The translations under genes were made by a program, and so were the position numbers. This document shows positions 54,877 to 62,437 of a stretch of 64,000 nt of DNA, piece by piece (position 1 is the stretch's first letter; each line of letters begins with the position of its first letter). The notes under the pieces are model-generated. The model was not told where the DNA came from. It ran no database searches and was given only the letters and a program-made list of their open reading frames with translations. The stretch is from Candidatus Gastranaerophilales bacterium (lineage in GTDB: Bacteria; Cyanobacteriota; Vampirovibrionia; Gastranaerophilales; Gastranaerophilaceae): NCBI GenBank assembly GCA_944326615.1, contig CALVEO010000003.1, positions 1-64,000 on the forward strand, given 5' to 3'.

Positions 54877-56121
54877 TTAGTGGCGTATCATGCCGCCTAA
54901 GCCTGAATATCCTCCTGTACTATATTTATTAGTACTATTATTTACAGAATTTATATACTCATTTACAAGAGTTTTCAGCTCGTCAAAACTGTTTGCAGTA
55001 ATTGTCTTGCCAACTTTGCCTCTTGTCGTTGAAATAGTGGAAACTTGTGTGGAATATTTACCGTTTGCATATGTAACTTGTTTATCAGGGTGTTGTTTAT
55101 TCCAGTTTTGGACTTCTTTTTGGGCTTGATATTTACTTGCTACTTTGCTCCCTGTTGTGCCGGTTTGTTTATTAAAAGTTTGGGCATCAATTTCTTGATT
55201 TTTACTATTGAAATAGTGATATTTACCGTCCTTGTCTACTTTGACTGCAAATTTATTGCCGCTTGGAGTTGTTACACTGTATGCAGCAGTATATTGTACA
55301 TTATTATAGCCTGTCTTTTTACTTGATGAAGCTGTACTTTGAGTTTTTTGAGTACCTGCACTTGAAGCTGTATTCTTTAAAATACTGCCTGTACCAAGAC
55401 CTGCAAGTTCTGAACAATCAGATGGCTGTACCAGCTCACCGTTCATAAGTATATATTCCTGTGTAGTTGTCGGAACTTCTTTCCCTGTTGTATTGTTTGT
55501 TGCTCCGGTAAGTGTATATACAGGATATTCAGTTCCTTTATAATTTACAGTTCGGCCTGTTTTTTGATAAGTATATGTATTCTGCTGATCTTTGATGCTT
55601 ACCTCGCCGTTTTCTCCAACGGTAACAGTACCTGAAATATCTGCTTTTGAACCAAGTACGTTGTCTTTTGCCTTTGTGATTTGTCCGTTAATAAAATCTG
55701 CAGCTTTTGCTTTTTGCTCTGCGATTTCTGCGTTTTCTTTTTGCTGTTTTTCGCTAATCTGTGGTTTTGCATCAGGTTTTGGCTCAGTTTTTTCTTCTAC
55801 GGTATCTTCTGCCTTTTGGCCGCTATCACCTGCACCTTCAGCGGAACCGCCTCCCAAAATTGCACCTAAAATTGTTCCGAGTGCACCAAGTCCGGTGCCA
55901 ATACCAAGTGTCCATTTTTCAAAGCCTGATAAGCTGTTGTCGCAGTGGTGATGTACATCATACATGTCTATTCCGCGGGGCATTGCTCCAAAATTGTTAA
56001 TTACAATATTGTTTGAAACAATATTCGCACGTCCCATGCCTCGCTTTTGGCCTGCTTTTAAACTATATGTTAATGATTGTCTGTCACCACCGGGTGTCCA
56101 TCCGGTTATACCATAACTCAT
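54877..56121 (-). CDS. Unknown protein with short glycine zipper
   Basis: This 414-residue protein begins MSYGITGWTPGGDRQ, has NNFGAMPRG (about 42-50), a glycine-rich hydrophobic stretch (about 72-92, GIGTGLGALGTILGAILGGG), and an acidic Pro/Lys/Ala-rich linker. A beta-rich, Thr/Ser/Asn-rich C-terminal half contains two parallel segments (NTYTYQKTGRTVNYKGTEY, KYHYFNSKNQEI). No signal peptide. The composition is that of an exported or surface protein, but the route is unknown. Confidence 0.75.
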   Translation of the reverse strand: MSYGITGWTPGGDRQSLTYSLKAGQKRGMGRANIVSNNIVINNFGAMPRGIDMYDVHHHCDNSLSGFEKWTLGIGTGLGALGTILGAILGGGSAEGAGDSGQKAEDTVEEKTEPKPDAKPQISEKQQKENAEIAEQKAKAADFINGQITKAKDNVLGSKADISGTVTVGENGEVSIKDQQNTYTYQKTGRTVNYKGTEYPVYTLTGATNNTTGKEVPTTTQEYILMNGELVQPSDCSELAGLGTGSILKNTASSAGTQKTQSTASSSKKTGYNNVQYTAAYSVTTPSGNKFAVKVDKDGKYHYFNSKNQEIDAQTFNKQTGTTGSKVASKYQAQKEVQNWNKQHPDKQVTYANGKYSTQVSTISTTRGKVGKTITANSFDELKTLVNEYINSVNNSTNKYSTGGYSGLGGMIRH

Positions 56122-56147
56122 AATGGGTCTCCGTTTTTTTATACTCT

Positions 56148-56184
56148 CTTATATATATAAAGTATATATATAATTATATATTGC
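56148..56184 (-). promoter_or_regulatory. Shared-type element GCAATA-19-TATATATATAAG
   Basis: Minus-strand GCAATA (56184 to 56179) and TATATATATAAG (56159 to 56148) with 19 nt between. Confidence 0.4.
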
Positions 56185-56278
56185 TATTTTTGTTATATAT
56201 AATTTACAAAAGTTTACAATTAATATATCTGTTATATATATACCCCAAAATAAGGCATATTTATCATAAAGTTTAATT

Positions 56279-56400
56279 GGGGGGGGGCTTTGGGGCATAC
56301 GGATAGCCTGATGCTAGAGGGTTTTATCGGAAGCCAGGAAGGCGCAAGAGGGTAGGCGGGTTTAGAAGGTAAGAAAATATGAAGGTAGGCTATTTCATTA
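56279..56400 (+). repeat. Dispersed intergenic repeat, copy R3, with G9 tract
   Basis: Starts with nine G and contains AGGGTTTTATCGGAAG and AAGAGGGTAGGCGGG, related to AGGGTTATCAGAAG and AAGAGGGTTGGAGG at 4846-4874. Confidence 0.5.
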
Positions 56401-56506
56401 AAAGGCTTATCCTCCTTGAATATAAAGTGTTCTCGCATGACGGCATGAAAAATAGCATTGATAATGATGGCATTTTGTTTTATGAAAAGGGTTCAAAATA
56501 GTTCGT

Positions 56507-56974
56507 CTATAATACATTTTTGGTTGTGTATTCATGTTCAATTTGTAGTAACTTATTTTTTACAGTAAGTCCGCCGGCATAGCCTGTAAGACTGCCATTT
56601 GAACCAATTACCCTGTGACATGGAATAATTATTGCTATAGGATTTTTGTTATTAGCCATGCCGACTGCTCTGCATGCTTTTTCATTATCTATACCTTTTG
56701 CAATTTCTTTGTATGTTGCTGTTTGACCGTAAGGAATTTTTTTCAGCTCTTCCCAAACTTTTTTTTGAAACGGTGTTCCTTCCGGCGATAACGGAACATT
56801 AAAAATTTGTCTTTTACCATTAAAATATTCTGCTAATTCTAAGTATGTCTTTTTTATTAAAGCAGTTTCTTTTTTTTCAGCAGAAATCTCTTTAAAAGAA
56901 ACTTGCGCTATAAAGCCATTTTTTTCTGCGATGAAAATTTTTCCTATAATTGTGTCATAAGAATATTGAAACAA
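56507..56974 (-). CDS. ogt: Methylated-DNA-[protein]-cysteine S-methyltransferase
   Basis: This suicide repair protein removes alkyl groups from O6-alkylguanine. The 155-residue protein has TPFQKKVWEELKKIPYG, the helix-turn-helix region with AVGMANNKNP, and the active-site IIPCHRVIGSNGSLTGYAGG. The length fits Ogt rather than the larger Ada. It lies 1 nt after the DedA gene. Confidence 0.95.
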   Translation of the reverse strand: MFQYSYDTIIGKIFIAEKNGFIAQVSFKEISAEKKETALIKKTYLELAEYFNGKRQIFNVPLSPEGTPFQKKVWEELKKIPYGQTATYKEIAKGIDNEKACRAVGMANNKNPIAIIIPCHRVIGSNGSLTGYAGGLTVKNKLLQIEHEYTTKNVL

Positions 56975-56975
56975 T

Positions 56976-57602
56976 CTAAGATTCCTTTAAATGTTTAACA
57001 TGTTTGTAGATGTATAAAGCACCTAATATCGCAAAAATTGCTACTATTGCAATGTCAAATTTGTGCCATATGTGTTTGAAAGCTTCCATATTCTGTCCCA
57101 TTTTTACACCCACATAAACAAGGACATAGCTCCATACAAGCGAGCCTAAAAATGTAAGTGTAAAGAAAATTCGTTTTTTGGCTTTTAAAATTCCTGCAGG
57201 CAGTGATATAAAAGTTCTTACAACAGGAAGCATTCTGCATAAGAAAAATGCCCAGTCTCCATATTTTTCTACCCATTTGTCGGCTTCTTCAAGGTCTTTG
57301 TGTGATATAAGAAAATATTTTCCGTATTTTTCAACGAATTTTCTGCCTCCGAAATAGCCGAGATAATATGATGGGATAGACCCAAGCACACAGCCAAAAG
57401 CTCCTGCAAAAGCAGCTACGTGAAAATTCATTTCGCCTTTACTTACAATATAACCTGCAAATGGCAAGATTGCTTCGCTAGGCAGGGGAATATTACATGA
57501 TTCAATTGCCATAAGAAGGCTTATACCCCAAGGTCCCATAAGTGTGATTATATGTTCAATAAAGCTTACCAAATATCCTAAAATTGAATTTATAACTTCC
57601 AT
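56976..57602 (-). CDS. DedA-family membrane protein
   Basis: This 208-residue protein belongs to the DedA/SNARE-associated family, which includes undecaprenyl-phosphate and phospholipid transport proteins. It shows CNIPLPSEAILPFAG, GCVLGSIPSYYLGYFGGR and FLCRMLPVVRTFISLPAG, all conserved. About five hydrophobic segments. The ribosome-binding site is AGAGGG. Probably co-transcribed with ogt. Confidence 0.94.
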   Translation of the reverse strand: MEVINSILGYLVSFIEHIITLMGPWGISLLMAIESCNIPLPSEAILPFAGYIVSKGEMNFHVAAFAGAFGCVLGSIPSYYLGYFGGRKFVEKYGKYFLISHKDLEEADKWVEKYGDWAFFLCRMLPVVRTFISLPAGILKAKKRIFFTLTFLGSLVWSYVLVYVGVKMGQNMEAFKHIWHKFDIAIVAIFAILGALYIYKHVKHLKES

Positions 57603-57660
57603 AATCCCTCTCTTTTTATCTATAATAATTTTACCAAAAATACTATTTTTTTGTATTATA

Positions 57661-57689
57661 TTGATAATTTTATTTACATCTGTTATAAT
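57661..57689 (+). promoter_or_regulatory. Strong promoter of the pilin-like locus
   Basis: TTGATA and TATAAT separated by 17 nt, with TG one base before the -10. It leads to AAAGGAG and the ATG at 57721. Confidence 0.7.
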
Positions 57690-57720
57690 TAAGTACGTAT
57701 AGTATTAAAGGAGTAAAGTT

Positions 57721-57777
57721 ATGAAAAGATTATTTAAATTTGTATTGTCCGAGACATCGGGGGGGGGGCACTTTTAG
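57721..57777 (+). CDS. Short frame ended after a G10 tract (possible OFF state of the pilin-like gene)
   Basis: This 18-codon frame has a near-consensus promoter and an AAAGGAG ribosome-binding site. It reads MKRLFKFVLSETSGGGHF and stops at TAG 57775. The three glycines are encoded by a run of ten G (57759-57768). One G more, or two fewer, would place the ATG in the frame that is open from here through the pilin-like protein to 58901. I interpret it as the true start of that gene in an out-of-frame state. An assembly error in the G run would give the same picture. Confidence 0.6.
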   Translation: MKRLFKFVLSETSGGGHF

Positions 57778-58230
57778 CTGACAGAGGTCAGGAAGTCCGG
57801 AAGGCAGTCGTTTACAGAAATGTCATTGCGCATTTATTGCGCAATCTTGGATTTGTCCTAAAAAGATCGCGCAACATGTGCGCGATGACAGGTCTTAATA
57901 TTCAATTTCTTCCTCTTTTTGAATATGGTGTCATTATATGGCAGGTTTTTATTCGGATACTAAGATACTATGGCGCTAAGGCAGTAGGAAGTATTGTAAA
58001 AAAATTATGCAAAACTCAGGTGGCGGATGGAACGGCTACGTCCTCTCACAATAACCTACAAAGTTCATGCAACACTCAATGTGTCGGGTGGAGCGGCACG
58101 CTCCCCCTAGCCCGCAAGGGGAGAGGGAAATACACTTCACGCTTCACTCTTCATTCTTCACTAAAAAAACACGCCGCGTTCACATTAGCAGAAGGTGCTA
58201 CGCACGTAGCCACTTCCAACAAAATTCGTC
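57777..58230 (+). repeat. Mosaic of repeats in the 5' part of the pilin-like frame (R4)
   Basis: Contains in order: GTCAGGAAGTCCGGAAGGCA (shared with R2); a 28-bp imperfect hairpin at 57821-57890 (TGTCATTGCGC ... GCGCGATGACA); and two copies, 58001-58048 and 58060-58106, of the ATGCAA...CTCA...GGATGGAACGGC module. A duplicated AAFTLAE-coding piece follows at 58173-58255. All of it is open in one frame. Confidence 0.65.
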
Positions 58231-58901
58231 GCGCTGCCTTCACTCTGGCAGAGGTTTTGATTACATTAGGAATTATAGGTGTTGTGGCTGCAATGACTTT
58301 GCCTTCATTAATTGCTAATTACAGGGCTCAGCAGCTAAGGACTGCTTTTCTTAAAGGCTACTCAATTATTACACAAGCATTTGAAATGTATCATAATGAT
58401 TCGCAGTGTTCTACTAGGAGCTGTATACCTGGGAATTTTTACCAAACAATGAAACAGTATTTTAAAATTGTAAAATTGTGTGACAATAATGATACTTTAA
58501 AATCTGAAGAATGTATACCAAAGCATACAACAGATTCAAGATATAAAAATTTTTCAAAAAAAACTACAGGTATTAGATCTGCGATGTTTGATGACGGGCA
58601 GTTTGTTACAACAGACGGTATGCTTATAACTTTTGAACAGCAGCAAGCGGGAAATCAAAGTATTTTTATCGGACTGGATACAAATGGACGTAATAAGCTG
58701 CCAAATGTTCTTGGTCAGGATTTGTTTTTGTTTCAGCTTGTAGATAGAGACGGCAGAGGATTTATTGTTCCTGTAGGCCGCGATGATACTGATTATCCTT
58801 CTGATGAATTTTGTAATTTTGAATCAACAAGTCGTGAGAATGGTTACGGCTGTGCTTCAAGAGCGCTTTCGGAACCTGATTTCTTTAAAAAATTAAAATA
58901 A
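57837..58901 (+). CDS. Type IV pilin-like (pseudopilin) protein with repeat-derived N-terminus
   Basis: This 354-residue frame has a pilin-type N-terminus late in it: RRAAFTLAEVLITLGIIG (about 131-148), a class III signal with Glu at +5 and a hydrophobic helix. The C-terminal domain has cysteines at several places and the group-typical DTNGRNKLPNVLGQDLF. A second AAFTLAE without a helix stands 20 residues before. The TTG at 57837 is only formal; there is no good ribosome-binding site, and ATGs at 57876 and 57885 lie in a repeat hairpin. The best start is the ATG at 57721 if the G10 tract changes length. Likely exported by the type IV pilus/type II secretion route. Confidence 0.75.
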   Translation: MRNLGFVLKRSRNMCAMTGLNIQFLPLFEYGVIIWQVFIRILRYYGAKAVGSIVKKLCKTQVADGTATSSHNNLQSSCNTQCVGWSGTLPLARKGRGKYTSRFTLHSSLKKHAAFTLAEGATHVATSNKIRRAAFTLAEVLITLGIIGVVAAMTLPSLIANYRAQQLRTAFLKGYSIITQAFEMYHNDSQCSTRSCIPGNFYQTMKQYFKIVKLCDNNDTLKSEECIPKHTTDSRYKNFSKKTTGIRSAMFDDGQFVTTDGMLITFEQQQAGNQSIFIGLDTNGRNKLPNVLGQDLFLFQLVDRDGRGFIVPVGRDDTDYPSDEFCNFESTSRENGYGCASRALSEPDFFKKLK

Positions 58902-58909
58902 AAGAAAAG

Positions 58910-58932
58910 AGGCTGAATTTATTTCAGCCTCA
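58910..58932 (-). terminator. Terminator between pilin-like and glycine-zipper genes
   Basis: GAGGCTGAA and TTCAGCCTC pair around a 5-nt loop. The T-rich tail is on the minus strand, so it mainly serves the leftward gene, although it may also act on the pilin transcript. Confidence 0.75.
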
Positions 58933-58957
58933 TCACACACACTTAACACACTTAATA

Positions 58958-59779
58958 TTAATTTGCTTTGAAAGCTCCTATCAAACCTCCGGCAAGTGCT
59001 GCACCGCCGCCTACTAATGCTGCGACTAACGGTTTGTTTTTTAGTCCTTTCCAGAAACCTTTAAACAGATATTTAGCTGATACTATTGCAGCTCCGCCAA
59101 ATACTGCACCACCTGCTGCGTTACCTGCAATTTTCTTGGCTTGTTCGCTTCTGCCCACCGGCTGTCCTGTTAATTCTGAAATATTTTCTTCTGCTGTTTT
59201 CTTATCAGCAAATCCGAGGGTTATAGTCTGTAAGAAGCCCTGAGTAAATGAGCCTCTGCCGTATTTTCTTATATCATCTGTTACTGAAGCACCTATGAGT
59301 TGTTTATACATAGTTGAAGCTCTGTTTGCGACTTCTTCGTCAGATGCTGTCGGATACATACTTTTTACACTATTTTTAAAGTTTTGGTATGCATTTTGTA
59401 TCTGCTGCTGTTCGTTTCTCATAATTTTTTCATGGAGATATGAAGCCTGTTTTGCAATGCCTTCCTGTGGGGAATTTAATCTTAAATCAGCTTCGCGCCA
59501 TTTTTGCTGTTGTTTTACCTGAGTATCAATCATGAAGTCCTGATATTTTTCATAGTTTTTATAATAATCTTCATAATTTCCGGTACCCATACCCATTGGA
59601 GGCATCATCGGATACATTCCTGCTCCAAATATGCTGCCATTCATGCTCATCATCGGATTAGTATACATACCGAGCGGTGAATACATATCCAGACCTGTCA
59701 AATCGTTAAATGCTACCTGGTTATTATATATATTCGGAAACATTCCGTACATATTTGCAGCCATGTTGAAGTCTGCCAT
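58958..59779 (-). CDS. Unknown protein with C-terminal glycine zipper
   Basis: This 273-residue protein has a Met/Asn/Gly/Tyr-rich N-terminus (about 1-70), a charged helical middle, and two hydrophobic glycine/alanine segments at the C-terminus (GNAAGGAVFGGAAIVSA, ALVGGGAALAGGLIGAF). No signal peptide. The leader shares TAAGGTAGGTTA and the upstream GCAATT element with other glycine-zipper genes of the window. Function unknown; membrane insertion is plausible. Confidence 0.75.
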   Translation of the reverse strand: MADFNMAANMYGMFPNIYNNQVAFNDLTGLDMYSPLGMYTNPMMSMNGSIFGAGMYPMMPPMGMGTGNYEDYYKNYEKYQDFMIDTQVKQQQKWREADLRLNSPQEGIAKQASYLHEKIMRNEQQQIQNAYQNFKNSVKSMYPTASDEEVANRASTMYKQLIGASVTDDIRKYGRGSFTQGFLQTITLGFADKKTAEENISELTGQPVGRSEQAKKIAGNAAGGAVFGGAAIVSAKYLFKGFWKGLKNKPLVAALVGGGAALAGGLIGAFKAN

Positions 59780-59815
59780 AACCTAACCTCCAAATTTGTT
59801 TTTTAACCTACCTTA

Positions 59816-59848
59816 CTTATATAAACAATTTTGTTTATTAAAAATTGC
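59816..59848 (-). promoter_or_regulatory. Shared-type element GCAATT-19-TATATAAG
   Basis: Minus-strand GCAATT (59848 to 59843) and TATATAAG (59823 to 59816) with 19 nt between; TAAGGTAGGTTA follows. Confidence 0.4.
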
Positions 59849-59943
59849 TTTTTGAGAATATTTTATGTTACAATTTCGTAACAATAGAGTATTGATTAAC
59901 TTTATTAAAGTGTGTAAAATTGCTTTATAATGAGGTATAGCAG

Positions 59944-61062
59944 GTGAAAAAGTTTTTTTCGGCACTATTTACAATATTAATGATAGCCGGGATAGGGTTC
60001 CTGATATATTTACATCCTGCTTTTTTTGATAGACAGCTTGATAAAGTTCGTTCGGTTTATTATGTGCATAAAGGGGACAAAGCTTTAAAAAAAATGAAAC
60101 TTCAAAAGGCTATCAACTATTATACAAAAGCCGTAAATCTTTTTCCCGGTCACTATGGAGCCTGGTATAACCTTGGCAATCTGTATGTTGTTTATGAAGA
60201 CTATTATTCAGCAGTGGATGCTTATGAAAAAGCTTTTGAATATAATCCCAAAATGATAGTTGCAAGAATGAATTACGGTATAGTTTCTGCAGAAAAGCTT
60301 GGAGATTTCGACGGTGCAATTGATCAGTATGATGAAATAATAAAAACTAAAAGACATCTTTTATCTATACCATTTGTTTACAGCAATAGAAAAAGTTATA
60401 AGGTTAACAAAGGGCTTGCTTATTATAATAAAGGTGTTGCATATAAGCAAAAATCTATTTATCTTGAAGATGAGTGGGAATACCGTCATCAGTATTTATT
60501 AAAAGCTCTTGAGGCATATAAAGAAGCATGCAAAATTTTGAAAAAAGATTATGATGCACGTTACAATCTGGCGCTGACTTATCATCTTTTAGGCGATTAT
60601 AGAGAGGCCGGACTTGCTTATTGCAAAGCTATTGAGCTTAATCCGATGAATTACGAAGCTCATTATAATCTTGCAATTCTTCTGCGTCATCTTAAATACT
60701 ATAAAGAATCTCTTGATGAGCTTGAAAAAGCTACTACTTTAATTACAAGTTCGGGCGGTTATAATATGGCCTCAAGGCAGCGTTATGTATTTGATGTTAT
60801 GAATGATGTTACAAGGACAATTCTTGCAAATACTAACAATGATTTAATAGAAAAAATATCTGATGAAGAAAAAACGTCAGATATGCCGACTGTAACCTAT
60901 GTTAATGGAAAACTTGTGCTGACCGAAGAACTTGATAATGCAATTATTAAAAATTTGAAAATTTGTTCTGCTAAAAAGATTTTTGAAGAAGATTTTGAGG
61001 ATGAGGATTATTCTGAATTTGATAATGCACGCTATAATGTTCATGTCCCGGGAGTTGAATAA
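59944..61062 (+). CDS. Membrane-anchored TPR-repeat protein
   Basis: This 372-residue protein begins with an uncleaved-looking membrane segment (FFSALFTILMIAGIGFLIYL), then about six TPR units (for example HYGAWYNLGNLYVVYEDYYS, YDARYNLALTYHLLGDYREA and YEAHYNLAILLRHL) and an acidic tail. The start is GTG at 59944, with GAGG 7 nt upstream and a TATAAT box at 59926-59931. It probably scaffolds a complex at the outer face of the inner membrane. Confidence 0.87.
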   Translation: MKKFFSALFTILMIAGIGFLIYLHPAFFDRQLDKVRSVYYVHKGDKALKKMKLQKAINYYTKAVNLFPGHYGAWYNLGNLYVVYEDYYSAVDAYEKAFEYNPKMIVARMNYGIVSAEKLGDFDGAIDQYDEIIKTKRHLLSIPFVYSNRKSYKVNKGLAYYNKGVAYKQKSIYLEDEWEYRHQYLLKALEAYKEACKILKKDYDARYNLALTYHLLGDYREAGLAYCKAIELNPMNYEAHYNLAILLRHLKYYKESLDELEKATTLITSSGGYNMASRQRYVFDVMNDVTRTILANTNNDLIEKISDEEKTSDMPTVTYVNGKLVLTEELDNAIIKNLKICSAKKIFEEDFEDEDYSEFDNARYNVHVPGVE

Positions 61063-61063
61063 T

Positions 61064-62437
61064 TTATATCTGATAATTCATGTACGGGAATATATCATAA
61101 AACCTTATTAACAAAGATATTGCGCCGGAGCTTAAAATTAAAAATACTGATATTAGAATGAGTTTTTGTGCGTATATTTTAAAATGCTGTAGTTTTTTCG
61201 GGGGTGGGGCAGTTATAAGCGTAAACAGCGGACAGAGTAAAAGTGTATAATATTTCCCGTTTAGCCCTTGTATAATATTTCCACCGACTTTAGTCCAGGC
61301 TAGATATAAGTATGTAGTAATAATTATGTAGGAAAATATTACCGTTAAACATATCAAATATTTTTGCCATTTTTGCAAAATAAAATTTTTTGCACCGCTG
61401 TAAATTAATGAAAGCCATATTAATATTGGATAAATTATATATGTAAGGTTATCGAGTCTCGTATCCTGCCATCCAAGAACTCCGATTGACGTTATATATA
61501 GCCTGAATATTTTAACTATTGTTGAAATAACCAGAATTATAATGTATTTCAGCGGGTTATGTATTATAAAATCAATCTGTTTATACATATCAGCATCAGG
61601 ATTAAGAGGTACATAAAGTCCTGATATTAGATAACTCCATAATAGACAAAGGGTAAGCGGTATAAGTATTATTAATCCAGCCTTTGCAAGGTATTTGCCC
61701 CCGAATTTTTCTTTTGGTATTAAAAATACAAGAGGAAACAAATAAAAATTGTGTTTTGTCAGCGCTGTAATTATAAGCAGCGTGCAAAGTAAAATATAAT
61801 TTTTTACGGATAATTTTTCTTTTTCAAAAGTATATTGAAGGATTTTTGCAAAGAAAAGAATTCCAGCACCGATAAGTGCAGCGTCTGTTGAGCATGATGC
61901 TGCAAGTGAAATATTCATAGGACATAAAAGTATTAAAAATATAGCAAGTTTTAAGTAAGGTGTACTTTTTATTGCGTAATAGCCAAGTATACAATACAAT
62001 ATAAGATTGAAGATTCGTGCAATATAAAGCAATAATAATGGAGGTGCATTAAAAATTCGTCCTGCAATTATGCCTGTTGTCTGGGCAATATAAGGTATTG
62101 GTGAATAAAGTGCAGTATTTGGATATGTTGTAAATATTTTGTCATTATTTTTAATAGAAAAACTTTTTTTAATTTCTTTAAAAGATGTCTTGCTTGTAAT
62201 ATTTTTTTCAAGACTGCTGTATGTTTGTATAAGTTCGCTTAGAGATTTTGGTAAAATACTCCCTACTGACTGTTCATGTTTTGCACTGATAAACTGCCCT
62301 TTTGAAATTGCACAGCTTCTTAAAAAGTGATTGCCTTCATCCACAGATTGAAACGGAGGCGTAATCAGTGCGTATATAAGTCCAAAGAATAATGCAAAAA
62401 TCAAAAATATGTTTTCAATTCTACCCCTTAACTGCAC
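61064..62437 (-). CDS. DUF2142-like polytopic membrane protein
   Basis: This 457-residue protein has about 11-12 hydrophobic segments. It begins with a helix and then ITPPFQSVDEGNHFLRS, the typical motif of DUF2142 proteins, which resemble GT-C glycosyltransferases (acidic DE just after helix 1). LCPMNISLAASCSTDAALIG also fits. Its role may be in polysaccharide or glycan assembly. The start overlaps the end of the sugar permease by 17 nt, so it belongs to that transcript. Confidence 0.8.
   Translation of the reverse strand: MQLRGRIENIFLIFALFFGLIYALITPPFQSVDEGNHFLRSCAISKGQFISAKHEQSVGSILPKSLSELIQTYSSLEKNITSKTSFKEIKKSFSIKNNDKIFTTYPNTALYSPIPYIAQTTGIIAGRIFNAPPLLLLYIARIFNLILYCILGYYAIKSTPYLKLAIFLILLCPMNISLAASCSTDAALIGAGILFFAKILQYTFEKEKLSVKNYILLCTLLIITALTKHNFYLFPLVFLIPKEKFGGKYLAKAGLIILIPLTLCLLWSYLISGLYVPLNPDADMYKQIDFIIHNPLKYIIILVISTIVKIFRLYITSIGVLGWQDTRLDNLTYIIYPILIWLSLIYSGAKNFILQKWQKYLICLTVIFSYIIITTYLYLAWTKVGGNIIQGLNGKYYTLLLCPLFTLITAPPPKKLQHFKIYAQKLILISVFLILSSGAISLLIRFYDIFPYMNYQI

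Larger units (their letters stand above)
56122..56506. other. Intergenic stretch with AT-rich promoter and repeat
   Basis: About 385 bp. The left part is a very AT-rich promoter region of the leftward 414-residue protein (alternating TA). The middle has a G9 tract at 56279-56287 and repeat R3. The right part has nothing I can support. A 68-codon minus-strand frame here is Pro-rich, repeat-derived and not called. Confidence 0.55.

Noticed and set aside
55592-55951. 119-codon plus-strand frame rich in Ser/Pro/Phe opposite the 414-residue protein
   Set aside because: It is the mirror of the Ala/Lys/Glu-rich linker and the glycine zipper; no ribosome-binding site.
56141-56200. AT-alternating region as a replication origin
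   Set aside because: No DnaA-box cluster and no dnaA or dnaN nearby; it fits better as the promoter region of the leftward gene.
56232-56438. 68-codon minus-strand frame with Pro-rich sequence
   Set aside because: It is the translation of repeat R3 and its G/C run; it has no ribosome-binding site and no protein-like pattern.
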